This document shows positions 34,907-44,656 of a DNA stretch of 64,000 nt, in pieces. The translations under genes and the position numbers were made by a program. The stretch comes from Neobacillus citreus (GTDB taxonomy: Bacteria > Bacillota > Bacilli > Bacillales > Cytobacillaceae): positions 52,301-116,300 of the forward strand of contig NZ_JAGYPE020000012.1 in the NCBI RefSeq assembly GCF_018343545.2. Direction: 5' to 3'. The notes under the pieces are model-generated. The model worked only from the letters and a program-made list of their open reading frames with translations, had not been told where the DNA came from and did no database searches. How positions within the stretch are numbered: position 1 is the first letter of the stretch; every line of letters starts with the position of its first letter.

Positions 34907-36235
34907 TTGAGTAAAATATACGTGTTAGATACAAACGTCTTATTACAAGACCCGTATTCCATTTTTTCCTTTCAAGATAATGAAGTAGTTATTCCTGCAG
35001 TCGTACTTGAAGAAGTGGACTCAAAGAAAAGGTACATGGATGAAATCGGTAGAAATGCTAGGCATGTATCAAGATTAATTGATGGTCTCAGAGCCTCGGG
35101 AAAGCTCCATGAAAGAATCCCGCTCGAAAATGGAGGAACCATCAGAATTGAGCTGAATCACCGATCATTTCATGAGCTTCAGGATATTTTTGTTGAAAAA
35201 ACGAATGATAATCGAATTCTTGCGGTTGCGAAGAATTTGTTTTTAGAGGAACAAACAAAGGAGAATGGAAAACCCGTTATTCTAGTCAGCAAGGATGCAT
35301 TAGTAAGAGTAAAAGCAGATGCCATCGGACTATCTGCAGAGGATTTTCTAAATGACCGGGTGGTGGAAGTTGATTCTTTATATACGGGATTTCTTGAGGT
35401 CTATATCCCAAAAGACCTGTTAAACCGTTATTATGAGAAAGGAGAACTTCTACTCTCAGAAATCGCCAATTATACCTTTTATCCAAACCAATTTCTGATA
35501 TTAAAGGATTCCCTCGGAAGCTCGGCCTCGGCGATTGGGATGGTTAATATAACGGCCAAGAAGGTCAAGAAGCTAGCGCTGAACCAAGAGCATGTTTGGG
35601 GAATTCATTCCCGGAATGTACAGCAAACAATGGCAATCGAATTGCTGCTGCGAAAAGATATCCCGCTAGTAACTTTAATCGGCAAAGCAGGAACAGGAAA
35701 AACCTTGCTGGCATTAGCCGCTGGACTTATGCAGACAGAGGATTTTCACGAATATAAAAAACTGCTCGTCGCCCGGCCGATTGTTCCGGTCGGCAAGGAT
35801 TTAGGCTTTTTGCCAGGTGAAAAGCAGGAAAAGCTGCGGCCGTGGATGCAGCCAATTTTTGATAATTTGGAATTTCTATTTAATACAAAAAAACCTGGGG
35901 AACTGGATGCAATATTAGCTGGTATGGGATCCATTGAGGTGGAGGCACTAACTTATATTCGGGGGAGGAGTCTTCCTAAGCAATTTATTATTATCGATGA
36001 AGCGCAGAATCTGACCAAGCATGAAGTGAAAACGATTATAACCAGGGTTGGAGAGGACAGTAAGATCGTTTTAATGGGGGATCCGGAGCAGATTGATCAT
36101 CCATATCTTGATGCTTATAATAACGGTTTAACCTATGTCGTGGAGAAATTTAAAAATCAAGTTATTTCCGGTCATGTGAAACTATTAAAAGGGGAAAGGT
36201 CAGGATTGGCACGGCTAGCCGCGGATTTATTGTAA
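34907..36235 (+). CDS. ylaK: PIN-PhoH ATPase YlaK
   Basis: 442 residues: N-terminal PIN-like nuclease domain (about 1-140; YVLDTNVLLQDP, VLEEVDSKKR, NDNRILAVA) and C-terminal PhoH P-loop ATPase (about 235-442; Walker A GKAGTGKTLLA, Walker B FIIIDEAQN). PhoH2-type fusions are proposed to act as RNA helicase/nucleases. Start is TTG after GGAGG. Convergent with ylaL over a short terminator. Confidence 0.93.
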   Translation: MSKIYVLDTNVLLQDPYSIFSFQDNEVVIPAVVLEEVDSKKRYMDEIGRNARHVSRLIDGLRASGKLHERIPLENGGTIRIELNHRSFHELQDIFVEKTNDNRILAVAKNLFLEEQTKENGKPVILVSKDALVRVKADAIGLSAEDFLNDRVVEVDSLYTGFLEVYIPKDLLNRYYEKGELLLSEIANYTFYPNQFLILKDSLGSSASAIGMVNITAKKVKKLALNQEHVWGIHSRNVQQTMAIELLLRKDIPLVTLIGKAGTGKTLLALAAGLMQTEDFHEYKKLLVARPIVPVGKDLGFLPGEKQEKLRPWMQPIFDNLEFLFNTKKPGELDAILAGMGSIEVEALTYIRGRSLPKQFIIIDEAQNLTKHEVKTIITRVGEDSKIVLMGDPEQIDHPYLDAYNNGLTYVVEKFKNQVISGHVKLLKGERSGLARLAADLL

Positions 36236-36239
36236 GTAA

Positions 36240-36262
36240 AAACGGGCAAGATTGCCCGTCCT
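36240..36262. terminator. bidirectional terminator between ylaK and ylaL
   Basis: ACGGGCAA-GA-TTGCCCGT, an 8-bp stem followed by T-rich sequence. Confidence 0.75.
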
Positions 36263-36758
36263 ATTTTACGATAAAACCTTTTACTTTTTTAATAGGGTTT
36301 TGCTGGTTTGAGCCGTCGCCAAAATAAACGTAAACAGGGCCATCAGCGGACAGCTGCTTGCCTTTATCTGAGAATCCCAAAATCAACTCATAGGCCTCAT
36401 TTATGGGCAGCTCATAATTATCATCTTCTGTTTCAATTACAAGCACTGATGCGGTGCTTGCCGGCTCGGAATTTTTCAGAAATGGTTTAAATAGAATTCC
36501 GAAGGTTCCGGTTAGCATCTTTTGTTTTTCATATATGCGCTCTGTTTTTAATGTCGGAGGGAAGACGGCTCCTTCCATGATTTCACGGTCCCAGTGCTTT
36601 GACACGGCTTTCGTATATGCTTCCGTAGAATCGGTATTATCTTTTTCAGTTAAAAAATGCGTAGTTAAATCAAGCCGGCGATCATCGAAAATCCAAACAC
36701 TTGGGTCAAGTGTGATTGGATATTTTACTTTACCTTTTATATTGATAATGCGTTCCAT
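36261..36758 (-). CDS. ylaL: YlaL family protein
   Basis: 165 residues, cytosolic. Motifs: IKYPITLDPSVWIFDDRR-like N-terminal segment (here KVKYPITLDPSVWIFDDRR) and a peptidyl-prolyl-isomerase-like name sometimes given to the family without proof. Position between ylaK and ylaN as in B. subtilis. AGGAGG precedes the ATG at 36758. Function unknown. Confidence 0.82.
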   Translation of the reverse strand: MERIINIKGKVKYPITLDPSVWIFDDRRLDLTTHFLTEKDNTDSTEAYTKAVSKHWDREIMEGAVFPPTLKTERIYEKQKMLTGTFGILFKPFLKNSEPASTASVLVIETEDDNYELPINEAYELILGFSDKGKQLSADGPVYVYFGDGSNQQNPIKKVKGFIVK

Positions 36759-36921
36759 GGTCAATCCTCCTTATTTACATTATTAAGTATAGCCTTTTTC
36801 TGCTCGAAAGTCATAATTATTCAATCGAGCGGCAGCTAAGGCTTATTGTTCTTGCAATTTTTCGCTGCAAAAGGTAAAATTTATAGATAAGTTGAATATT
36901 CGCTCTGAAATGGGGGGATCA

Positions 36922-37206
36922 ATGTTGGCGTCTGAAATGATCGTGAATCACCAGGAAAAAGCTTTTGCCTTATTGCAGGCAGACGCTGAAAAAATATTAA
37001 AGCTTATCAAAGTGCAAATGGACAATCTCACGATGCCTCAATGCCCTCTTTATGAAGAGGTGTTGGATACCCAAATGTTTGGCCTATCTAGAGAAATAGA
37101 CTTTGCGGTAAGATTGGGCTTAATAGATAGCAAGGATGGGAAAGCGATTTTAGATCAATTGGAACGAGAACTATCTGCGCTTCACGATGCATCCATAAAA
37201 AAATAA
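36922..37206 (+). CDS. ylaN: YlaN iron homeostasis protein
   Basis: 94-residue all-helical protein ([40 protein letters not shown]). In B. subtilis ylaN is essential unless iron is supplied or fur is lost; the protein is reported to bind iron and to counteract Fur. The ATG at 36922 follows GGGGG and fits the family length; the upstream extension is not needed. Terminator follows. Confidence 0.92.
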   Translation: MLASEMIVNHQEKAFALLQADAEKILKLIKVQMDNLTMPQCPLYEEVLDTQMFGLSREIDFAVRLGLIDSKDGKAILDQLERELSALHDASIKK

Positions 37207-37212
37207 CACAAA

Positions 37213-37250
37213 AGGACTCAAACAATGCTTGCGATTGTTTGAGTTTTTTG
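37213..37250 (+). terminator. terminator of ylaN
   Basis: ACTCAAACAAT-GCTTGCG-ATTGTTTGAGT perfect 11-bp stem followed by TTTTTG. Confidence 0.9.
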
Positions 37251-37398
37251 TTATATATAGAGTTAATATTTTTTACCTCATTTTTCTGAATTTTCTCTAT
37301 TAAAATCTTGTAACAAATAATTGTTTCCTCAAGTCATAACATGAAATTTCGATTATAATAGAATGGTATAAACCTAAATTGAAAATGAGGATGTAAGC

Positions 37399-38601
37399 AT
37401 GGTAAAGAAAATATTAAAATCATATGATTATTCTCTAATCATTGCCATTATACTTTTATGTACTTTTGGTTTAATCATGATCTATAGCTCCAGCATGGCC
37501 TGGGCCGTCCAAAGGTATGATGTGCCAAGTGATTATTTTTATCAAAAGCAAAAAATGTGGCTGCTATTGTTTGCTTTCATCTTCCTTTTTACAGCTATCA
37601 TTCCGTATAAAATTATGAAGTTTACGCAAGTAATGGTATTTATTGTTCTGACCTCCCTTATCACTTTATTGGGACTTTTCGTATTTGGTACTGTCGCAGG
37701 CGGTGCACAAAGCTGGTATCAGATTGGTGGTTTTAAATTTCAGCCTTCTGAATTTGTGAAACTGGCAATTATCATTTATTTGGCAGCTGTTTATTCGAAA
37801 AAGCAGGATTATATCAATCAATTTAACAAAGGGGTACTACCTCCAATTTTCTTTCTTTTTATAGTTTGTGTATTAATTGCTCTTCAGCCTGATTACGGCA
37901 CAGCGAGCATCATTGCCCTCATTGCCGGCATGATCATTTTTAGTTCTGGAATGAATTATAAAACGATTGGAAAACTGCTTGTAATGGCTATAATCATTAT
38001 CCTGCCTCTTTTTATTGCGGCTAAGGGGTTTATCTTTTCTGAAAAACGGCTTGAACGATTCTCATCCTGGGGAGATCCGTTTGCTGATGCCCAAAACGCT
38101 GGATTTCACCTTGCAAATTCCTTTATTGCGATAGGGCAGGGCGGTATAAATGGTTTGGGTCTAGGTAAAAGCATTCAAAAGCTAGGCTATTTGCCGGAAT
38201 CTCATACTGACTTTATTATGGCGGTAATTGCCGAGGAATTAGGAATCTGGGGTGTAGGCTTTGTCATTCTGCTGCTAGCTTATATTGTTTTGCGTGGGAT
38301 TTATATCGGCTTGCAATGTAAGGACCCCTTCGGAAGTCTCCTCGCGATTGGGATTTCAAGTATGATTGGGATTCAAACATTTATTAATCTTGGCGGGATC
38401 TCTGGGGTTATTCCGTTAACAGGTGTTCCGCTGCCGTTCATCAGCTATGGAGGTTCCTCCTTGTTAATGCTGGCTGCGGCAATGGGAATCCTTGTGAACG
38501 TTTCTATGTTTGTTAAATATGAGAAAAAATATAAAACCAAAAAACAAACAGTGGATACTAAAGTGCAAAGCGGTAATGGAAAAATTATTTATATGAAATA
38601 A
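37399..38601 (+). CDS. ftsW: FtsW septal peptidoglycan glycosyltransferase
   Basis: SEDS-family polytopic membrane protein of 400 residues and about ten helices, polymerising lipid II at the division septum. Family segments: PSEFVKLAIIIYLA (about 115), LIALQPDYGTASII (about 160), GLGLGKSIQKLGYLPESHTD (about 250-269; catalytic Asp region), and SYGGSSLLMLAAAMGILVNV (about 345-365). Located directly before pycA as in B. subtilis. RodA/SpoVE are the alternatives; position favours FtsW. Confidence 0.92.
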   Translation: MVKKILKSYDYSLIIAIILLCTFGLIMIYSSSMAWAVQRYDVPSDYFYQKQKMWLLLFAFIFLFTAIIPYKIMKFTQVMVFIVLTSLITLLGLFVFGTVAGGAQSWYQIGGFKFQPSEFVKLAIIIYLAAVYSKKQDYINQFNKGVLPPIFFLFIVCVLIALQPDYGTASIIALIAGMIIFSSGMNYKTIGKLLVMAIIIILPLFIAAKGFIFSEKRLERFSSWGDPFADAQNAGFHLANSFIAIGQGGINGLGLGKSIQKLGYLPESHTDFIMAVIAEELGIWGVGFVILLLAYIVLRGIYIGLQCKDPFGSLLAIGISSMIGIQTFINLGGISGVIPLTGVPLPFISYGGSSLLMLAAAMGILVNVSMFVKYEKKYKTKKQTVDTKVQSGNGKIIYMK

Positions 38602-38603
38602 AA

Positions 38604-38638
38604 ATGAGGGGGCTGATTATCAGCCTCCCGCATTTTTA
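38604..38638 (+). terminator. terminator between ftsW and pycA
   Basis: GGGGGCTGA-TTA-TCAGCCTCCC hairpin followed by GCATTTTTA. Confidence 0.78.
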
Positions 38639-38664
38639 AAAATACATAGATTGAGGTGTTTTAT

Positions 38665-41600
38665 ATGGCAAGACAAATAAATAAAATATTGGTTGCAAAC
38701 CGTGGAGAAATTGCAATCAGGGTTTTTCGCGCCTGTACTGAACTGAATATTCGAACTGTTGCGATTTATTCAAAAGAGGATTCCGGCTCTTATCATCGCT
38801 ATAAAGCAGATGAGGCATATTTAGTGGGCGAAGGGAAGAAACCAATTGATGCCTATTTAGATATTGAAGGAATCATTGGGATTGCTAAAAGAAGTGGTGC
38901 AGACGCCATTCATCCGGGCTATGGGTTTTTGTCGGAGAATATCCACTTTGCCAGACGCTGCGAAGAAGAAGGGATTGTGTTTATCGGTCCTGCATCTAAA
39001 CATTTAGATATGTTTGGCGATAAAGTAAAAGCCCGCTATCAGGCTGAACTGGCGGGAATACCAGTTATACCAGGGAGCGGCGGCCCTGTTAACAGTGTTG
39101 AGGAAGTGCTGGAATTTGCCGAAGAATATAGCTTCCCAATCATCATCAAAGCAGCGCTTGGCGGCGGTGGACGAGGAATGAGAATTGTCAGAAGCCGCGA
39201 AGAAGTTCGTGAAGCATTTGAACGGGCTAAATCAGAAGCAAAGGCAGCCTTCGGAAACGATGATGTTTATCTGGAAAAATTAATTGAAAAACCTAAACAT
39301 ATTGAGGTTCAGATTATTGGAGATAAAGAAGGAAATATCGTTCATCTTTTTGACAGGGATTGCTCTGTCCAGCGGCGCCACCAAAAGGTGGTCGAGATTG
39401 CTCCAAGCGTCTCTCTTACTGATGAGTTAAGAAATCAGATTTGTAATGCGGCTGTAAAATTAATGAAAAATGTCAATTACATCAATGCAGGAACAGTGGA
39501 ATTTCTAGTTTCGCAGAATGACTTTTATTTTATTGAGGTAAACCCTCGTGTTCAAGTGGAGCATACTATTACGGAAATGGTAACAGGTATCGATATTGTC
39601 CAGACACAGATTTTAGTTGCCGAAGGACATGAATTGCATGGGCCTTTAATTGGGATACCGGAACAAGAAAAAATTCTTTTATATGGATATGCTATTCAAT
39701 CCAGGGTTACAACAGAAGACCCGTTAAATAACTTCATGCCTGATACCGGCAAAATTATGGCGTACCGCTCTGGCGGTGGTTTTGGCGTACGACTGGATGC
39801 CGGGAATGGATTTCAAGGCGCAGTCATTACTCCTTACTATGATTCATTATTAGTGAAGCTTTCCACATGGGCATTGACGTTTGAACAGGCCGCTGCAAAA
39901 ATGGTTCGTAATTTGCAGGAATTCAGGATAAGAGGAATCAAAACGAATATTCCATTTTTAGAAAACGTTGTGAAACATGAATTGTTCCTAAACGGCAAGT
40001 ATGATACCTCCTTTATTGATACAACACCAGAACTGTTTATTTTCCCAGTCCGTAAAGACAGGGGAACAAAAATGCTGTCCTATATCGGCACCGTCACAGT
40101 AAATGGTTTTCCGGGCATTGAAAAGAAGAAAAGACCTGTTTTTTCAAAGCCGCGAATTCCTTCTCTGCCATTTGATTTAGCATATAAAGAAGGGACTAAA
40201 CAAATTTTAGAAAAGCAAGGAGCAGATGGCCTCGTCCAGTGGGTAAAAGATCAAAAGCAGGTGCTGTTAACTGACACAACTTTCCGGGACGCCCATCAAT
40301 CATTGCTGGCAACACGGATGCGCACAACTGATATCGCTCATATCGCCGAACCGACAGCAAAGCTATTGCCAGAGCTATTTTCTTTTGAAATGTGGGGAGG
40401 AGCTACGTTTGACGTGGCTTACCGGTTCCTTAAGGAAGACCCTTGGGACCGACTCTTGAATTTTCGCGAAAAGATTCCGAATGTTCTTTTCCAAATGTTA
40501 ATTCGCGGAGCAAATGCTGTTGGGTATAAAAACTATCCTGACAATTTGATCAAGGAATTTGTTACGCAATCAGCGTCGGCTGGGATAGATGTGTTTCGAA
40601 TTTTTGACAGCTTAAACTGGATCAAGGGAATGGAAGTGGCTATCGACGCTGTAAGGCAGACCGGAAAGATCGCCGAAGCATCCATTTGTTATACTGGGGA
40701 TATATTGGACCCTACGAGAACGAAATACAATCTTGAATACTATAAAAACCTCGCCAAAGAGCTTGAAAATCAAGGTGCCCATATTCTTGGCATAAAGGAT
40801 ATGGCGGGCCTATTGAAGCCAGAAGCTGCTTACCGGCTTGTGTCAGAATTAAAAGCGACAATCGATATACCAATCCACCTTCATACTCATGATACTAGTG
40901 GTAATGGGATTTATACTTATGCCCGTGCAATCGACGGAGGTGTAGATATTGTCGATGTTGCCATGAGTACAATGGCAGGGTTGACCTCCCAGCCGAGTGG
41001 TAACTCCCTTTATTACGCTTTAGAAGGCAATCAGCGAAAGCCTGATGTAAACATCGATGCTCTAGAAAAGCTTTCCCATTATTGGGAGGATGTCCGTAAA
41101 TATTATCAAGATTTTGAGTCCGGAATGATGTCGCCGCATTCGGAAATTTATCAGCATGAAATGCCGGGGGGGCAATACAGCAACCTTCAGCAGCAGGCAA
41201 AGGCAGTCGGGCTTGGCGAGCGCTGGGATGAAGTAAAGGAAATGTACTCCCGTGTAAACCAAATGTTTGGCGATATTGTCAAGGTAACCCCATCCTCAAA
41301 GGTTGTTGGCGATATGGCGTTGTTCATGGTGCAAAATGACTTAAACGAGGAAGACGTCGTATTAAAAGGAAATTCGCTCGATTTCCCTGATTCAGTTGTT
41401 GAATTGTTTGAAGGTTATTTAGGTCAACCGCATGGCGGATTCCCTGAAGAGCTGCAGAAGGTGATTTTAAAAGGCAAGAAGCCTTTGGAAGTGCGACCTG
41501 GAGAACTGCTTGAACCAGTTGATTTTAATACGTTACAAGAAGAACTTTATGAGGAATTGGGAAGACAGGTAACTGATTTTGAAATTATTTCGTATGCCCT

Positions 41601-42108
41601 TTATCCAAAGGTGTTTATGGAATATGCTAAAACAACAGAGCTGTATGGGGATATTTCCGTTCTTGATACTCCAACCTTCTTGTATGGAATGCGCTTGGGT
41701 GAAGAAATTGAAGTAGAAATCGAAACAGGTAAAACGCTAATTGTGAAACTAGTTTCGATTGGTCAGCCGCAGGCAGACGGGACAAGAGTCATCTATTTTG
41801 AATTAAATGGCCAGCCTCGTGAAGTGGTTATAAAAGATGAGAGTATTAAAGCAAAGGTTGTCTCTAGACTTAAAGGGGATCCGAAAAATGAAAACCATAT
41901 TTCCGCCTCGATGCCTGGAACAGTTATTAAAGTATTGGTAGAGAAGGGTGAAAAGGTCGAACGTGGTGATCATTTGATGATTACGGAAGCGATGAAGATG
42001 GAAACGACCGTTCAAGCACCATTTTCCGGTGTTGTAAAAGACATCTACGCATTAAACGGTGACTCTATCCAAACCGGTGACCTCTTGATTGAACTAGTTA
42101 AAGCATAA
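38665..42108 (+). CDS. pycA: pyruvate carboxylase
   Basis: Biotin enzyme of 1147 residues making oxaloacetate from pyruvate for anaplerosis and gluconeogenesis. Biotin carboxylase about 1-455 (VANRGEIAIRVFRA, GGGGRGMRIV), carboxyltransferase about 530-800 (TDTTFRDAHQSLLATRMRT, with metal ligands HLHTHDTSGN), pyruvate carboxylase domain to about 1040, and a biotin carrier domain at the end (EAMKMETTV, Lys biotinylated). The ATG at 38665 follows GAGGTG. DarB, a PycA activator in B. subtilis, is encoded 31 kb upstream; in some Firmicutes PycA binds c-di-AMP directly. Confidence 0.97.
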   Translation: MARQINKILVANRGEIAIRVFRACTELNIRTVAIYSKEDSGSYHRYKADEAYLVGEGKKPIDAYLDIEGIIGIAKRSGADAIHPGYGFLSENIHFARRCEEEGIVFIGPASKHLDMFGDKVKARYQAELAGIPVIPGSGGPVNSVEEVLEFAEEYSFPIIIKAALGGGGRGMRIVRSREEVREAFERAKSEAKAAFGNDDVYLEKLIEKPKHIEVQIIGDKEGNIVHLFDRDCSVQRRHQKVVEIAPSVSLTDELRNQICNAAVKLMKNVNYINAGTVEFLVSQNDFYFIEVNPRVQVEHTITEMVTGIDIVQTQILVAEGHELHGPLIGIPEQEKILLYGYAIQSRVTTEDPLNNFMPDTGKIMAYRSGGGFGVRLDAGNGFQGAVITPYYDSLLVKLSTWALTFEQAAAKMVRNLQEFRIRGIKTNIPFLENVVKHELFLNGKYDTSFIDTTPELFIFPVRKDRGTKMLSYIGTVTVNGFPGIEKKKRPVFSKPRIPSLPFDLAYKEGTKQILEKQGADGLVQWVKDQKQVLLTDTTFRDAHQSLLATRMRTTDIAHIAEPTAKLLPELFSFEMWGGATFDVAYRFLKEDPWDRLLNFREKIPNVLFQMLIRGANAVGYKNYPDNLIKEFVTQSASAGIDVFRIFDSLNWIKGMEVAIDAVRQTGKIAEASICYTGDILDPTRTKYNLEYYKNLAKELENQGAHILGIKDMAGLLKPEAAYRLVSELKATIDIPIHLHTHDTSGNGIYTYARAIDGGVDIVDVAMSTMAGLTSQPSGNSLYYALEGNQRKPDVNIDALEKLSHYWEDVRKYYQDFESGMMSPHSEIYQHEMPGGQYSNLQQQAKAVGLGERWDEVKEMYSRVNQMFGDIVKVTPSSKVVGDMALFMVQNDLNEEDVVLKGNSLDFPDSVVELFEGYLGQPHGGFPEELQKVILKGKKPLEVRPGELLEPVDFNTLQEELYEELGRQVTDFEIISYALYPKVFMEYAKTTELYGDISVLDTPTFLYGMRLGEEIEVEIETGKTLIVKLVSIGQPQADGTRVIYFELNGQPREVVIKDESIKAKVVSRLKGDPKNENHISASMPGTVIKVLVEKGEKVERGDHLMITEAMKMETTVQAPFSGVVKDIYALNGDSIQTGDLLIELVKA

Positions 42109-42111
42109 AGA

Positions 42112-42146
42112 AAAAGGCTGTCTCAAACTCGAGACAGCCTTTTTTA
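42112..42146. terminator. bidirectional terminator between pycA and ctaA
   Basis: AAAAAGGCTGTCTC-AAACTC-GAGACAGCCTTTTT, a 14-bp stem with flanking A/T runs. Confidence 0.92.
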
Positions 42147-43052
42147 ATGAAAGTTCCTTTTTGACCTTGAATACAAAAGGACAAAATAGCTTAAGAGACC
42201 AAATAAACAAGTAATAAAAAAAGCATGCAGTAAGGCGATGTAAAGGTTTAGGCGGCTAAAAATGATAAATGCGCCTGCGGTTACTTGCATTGATACCAAA
42301 ATCAACGAAATAATCCAGCCCCAATACAGGACTCTTTGGTGCTTATAATGACGGACAGCAAGCACAGTAATGTAAAGGATCCAGAGAAAAATCAAGCCCG
42401 CGGCCGTTCGGTGGCCCATTTGCACCCATTCATATAGATTGCTTGGAAGTCCGGGAGAATCGTTTAGACAAAATGGCCAATCCCTGCAGACAAGGCTTGA
42501 TTTTGTATGACGGACAAGGGCGCCGGTATAAATGACGATATAACTATAAATGGTAACGCCAATAATATGGAAACCCATCCGTTTATCAATATAGAGTTTC
42601 TCGGCGGCGAACTTTTTATCGATTTCAAAAATGAGCAGCGTTAATAAGAAAACAGCCGCAAATGAAATGAGAGAAATACCGAAATGTAAAGCCAGGACGA
42701 AATCAGATTGTCCCCATTTTACTGCAGCAGCTCCGATTAACCCCTGGAGCAGCAGAAAGAAAAAAGACAGAAAGGAAAGAAATTTTGTTTCCCTTATATG
42801 ACCGATTGCCTTCCACGACCAAACGGACAATATTAATACCATGATGCCGACTGCACCTGAAACAAGCCGGTGGGCAAGTTCAATAATAAGTTCCGGTGTA
42901 ATGTCCGAAGGCAGAATCTTGCCGTGGCATAATGGCCAAGATCTTCCGCAGCCCATTCCAGAACCCGTTTTGGTAACGAGTGCCCCGCCGAGTAAAATAA
43001 GTATCATTCCAATGGTGGTGGCAACAGCCAACCACTTCAAAGAGCGTCGCAA
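42144..43052 (-). CDS. ctaA: heme A synthase CtaA
   Basis: Polytopic oxidase of 302 residues converting heme O to heme A. Eight predicted membrane helices with two pseudo-symmetric halves. Heme-ligand His lie in [25 protein letters not shown] and LLHAFFI. The extracellular loop Cys pairs typical of Gram-positive CtaA are seen in [11 protein letters not shown] and [11 protein letters not shown] start at 43052 after GAGGTG. Divergent from ctaB across a long intergenic region. Confidence 0.95.
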   Translation of the reverse strand: MRRSLKWLAVATTIGMILILLGGALVTKTGSGMGCGRSWPLCHGKILPSDITPELIIELAHRLVSGAVGIMVLILSVWSWKAIGHIRETKFLSFLSFFFLLLQGLIGAAAVKWGQSDFVLALHFGISLISFAAVFLLTLLIFEIDKKFAAEKLYIDKRMGFHIIGVTIYSYIVIYTGALVRHTKSSLVCRDWPFCLNDSPGLPSNLYEWVQMGHRTAAGLIFLWILYITVLAVRHYKHQRVLYWGWIISLILVSMQVTAGAFIIFSRLNLYIALLHAFFITCLFGLLSYFVLLYSRSKRNFH

Positions 43053-43616
43053 AAAATTTCACCTCTAACTAAAGTTCAATAATTTGTCAAAAAAAATTCT
43101 TGACAGTATAATGGATAAAAAAAGAAGCAAGATTAAAAGTACTTATACATCATAACGAATTATCCAAAAAAAGAACAGAATTTCAGCCTAGTTTCTTATA
43201 GGATTTTTTTTGAAAATGGATAATGTTAATTTATCACTATTATTATAGTGGAAAACGTTGAAACTTAAGGTGTAGTCTGTTAGAACTATAGAGGGATGAA
43301 TTTTTCAAGAGACCGACAGGGTTGCATACTGCAGTCTTAATTCCGACAATCCTATATTCATACTGTTGAAATAAATACATAAAAGACTTCCTTTTTATTT
43401 TTTTACAAAACTTTAATGGTCTGAACAAGGGGAAAATAAGAAGAAATTTTATTTAGTCACAAATTAGTCAAAAATTATTCAAAAAAAGTTCACAAAAATT
43501 CCCGAAAGTGTGATTTAATATACAGAGAAAGTGTTATTGAAATCACGATATACATAATGAGGGTATGCTTCATCAAGTGATAAAGGACAGTATTAAGAAT
43601 CAGGAGGAGAAATTAA
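43053..43616. other. ctaA-ctaB divergent intergenic region
   Basis: About 560 bp, very AT-rich, without a convincing gene. It must hold the divergent ctaA and ctaB promoters. A TTGACA at 43102 and TATAAT at 43109 on the plus strand are too close to act as one promoter. A cre-like site lies at 43250-43263. The ctaB ribosome binding site is AGGAGGAG near 43602. Confidence 0.6.
43250..43263. promoter_or_regulatory. possible cre (CcpA) site
   Basis: GGAAAACGTTGAAA agrees with 12 of 14 positions of the cre consensus TGWAANCGNTNWCA, with mismatches at the first T and the penultimate C. Carbon catabolite control of cta genes by CcpA is known in B. subtilis. Low confidence without motif scoring. Confidence 0.3.
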
Positions 43617-44543
43617 ATGTCCAACTCAAAGGCTGCCATAGGAAATGGTGCGACAAGCCTGGATTCTGTTTCAGAAAAAACATCCGTTTGGAAAGACTTT
43701 ATGGCCCTTATCAAAATTGGAATCGTTAATTCCAATCTGATCACTGTCTTTACAGGTCTTTGGCTCGCATTGCATTTTTCCGGCCTTAGCTTTTTGAATA
43801 ATTTAGATATTGTCTTCTTTACAGTGGCGGGTTCGGCTTTAATCGTTGCCGGTTCCTGTGCAATAAACAATTACGTTGACCGGGATATCGATCACTTAAT
43901 GGAAAGAACAAAATCTAGACCTACTGTTACCGGGAAAGTGGTGCCGGTAAAAGTTCTGGGATTAGGTATTTTACTTATAGGACTGGGAACACTGTTTTTA
44001 TTGTTTACAACGATAACTGCAACAGTAATAGGACTGCTTGGAGTTTTTAGTTATGTTTTCTTATATACATTATGGTCGAAAAGACAGCTGGTCTCTAATA
44101 CCATCATTGGCAGTATTTCCGGAGCTGTACCACCGTTGATTGGCTGGGCTGCAGTAGATGCAAATCTTGATGTCATGGCATGGGCATTATTTGTTTTAAT
44201 GTTTGTTTGGCAGCCGCCTCATTTCTATGCTTTGGCGATGAGAAGGGTGAAGGAGTATAAAGCCGCGAACATCCCAATGCTTCCGGTAGTAAAAGGGTTT
44301 AAAACCACAAAAATTCACATTGTACTCTGGGTTGCAGCACTTTTGCCAATCCCATTTTTTCTTACTAAATTAGGAATCCCATTTCTAATTCTTGCCACCG
44401 TTTTAAATCTCGGCTGGCTGGCATTAGGGATTTATGGATATAAGATCAAAGATGACATAAAGTGGGCAAAACTAATGTTTGTTTATTCATTGCAATATTT
44501 GACTATTATTTTTGTGGCGATGGTTATAGTTACATTAATCTAG
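43617..44543 (+). CDS. ctaB: protoheme IX farnesyltransferase (heme O synthase) CtaB
   Basis: UbiA-family prenyltransferase of 308 residues adding a farnesyl group to protoheme, the step before CtaA. Nine or so membrane helices; the first Asp-rich motif is [19 protein letters not shown] (about 83-101) and a second conserved segment is [28 protein letters not shown] precedes the ATG. First gene of the ctaBCDEF cluster. Confidence 0.96.
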   Translation: MSNSKAAIGNGATSLDSVSEKTSVWKDFMALIKIGIVNSNLITVFTGLWLALHFSGLSFLNNLDIVFFTVAGSALIVAGSCAINNYVDRDIDHLMERTKSRPTVTGKVVPVKVLGLGILLIGLGTLFLLFTTITATVIGLLGVFSYVFLYTLWSKRQLVSNTIIGSISGAVPPLIGWAAVDANLDVMAWALFVLMFVWQPPHFYALAMRRVKEYKAANIPMLPVVKGFKTTKIHIVLWVAALLPIPFFLTKLGIPFLILATVLNLGWLALGIYGYKIKDDIKWAKLMFVYSLQYLTIIFVAMVIVTLI

Positions 44544-44557
44544 TTTTGCTGACGTAT

Positions 44558-44586
44558 CTTTCCTGAAGAAATTTCTTTCGGGAAAG
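44558..44586 (+). promoter_or_regulatory. hairpin in the ctaB-ctaC gap
   Basis: CTTTCCTGAAGAAA / TTTCTTTCGGGAAAG forms a stem of about 13 bp with one bulge. It is not followed by a T run, so it looks more like a processing or stabilising element that separates ctaB from the oxidase subunits than a terminator. Confidence 0.5.
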
Positions 44587-44656
44587 GGGTCGTACATACT
44601 TCTTTGATCAATCAATAAAATAATATACTAAAAGTGAAAGAGGGGTTTGATTAAGC

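Noticed and set aside
43102..43114. TTGACA and TATAAT near ctaA considered as a promoter
   Set aside because: Only one base separates the two hexamers, so they cannot form one sigma-A promoter.
43243..43428. 61-codon minus-strand ORF in the ctaA-ctaB gap
   Set aside because: No ribosome binding site and low-complexity AT-rich coding; the gap is a regulatory spacer.
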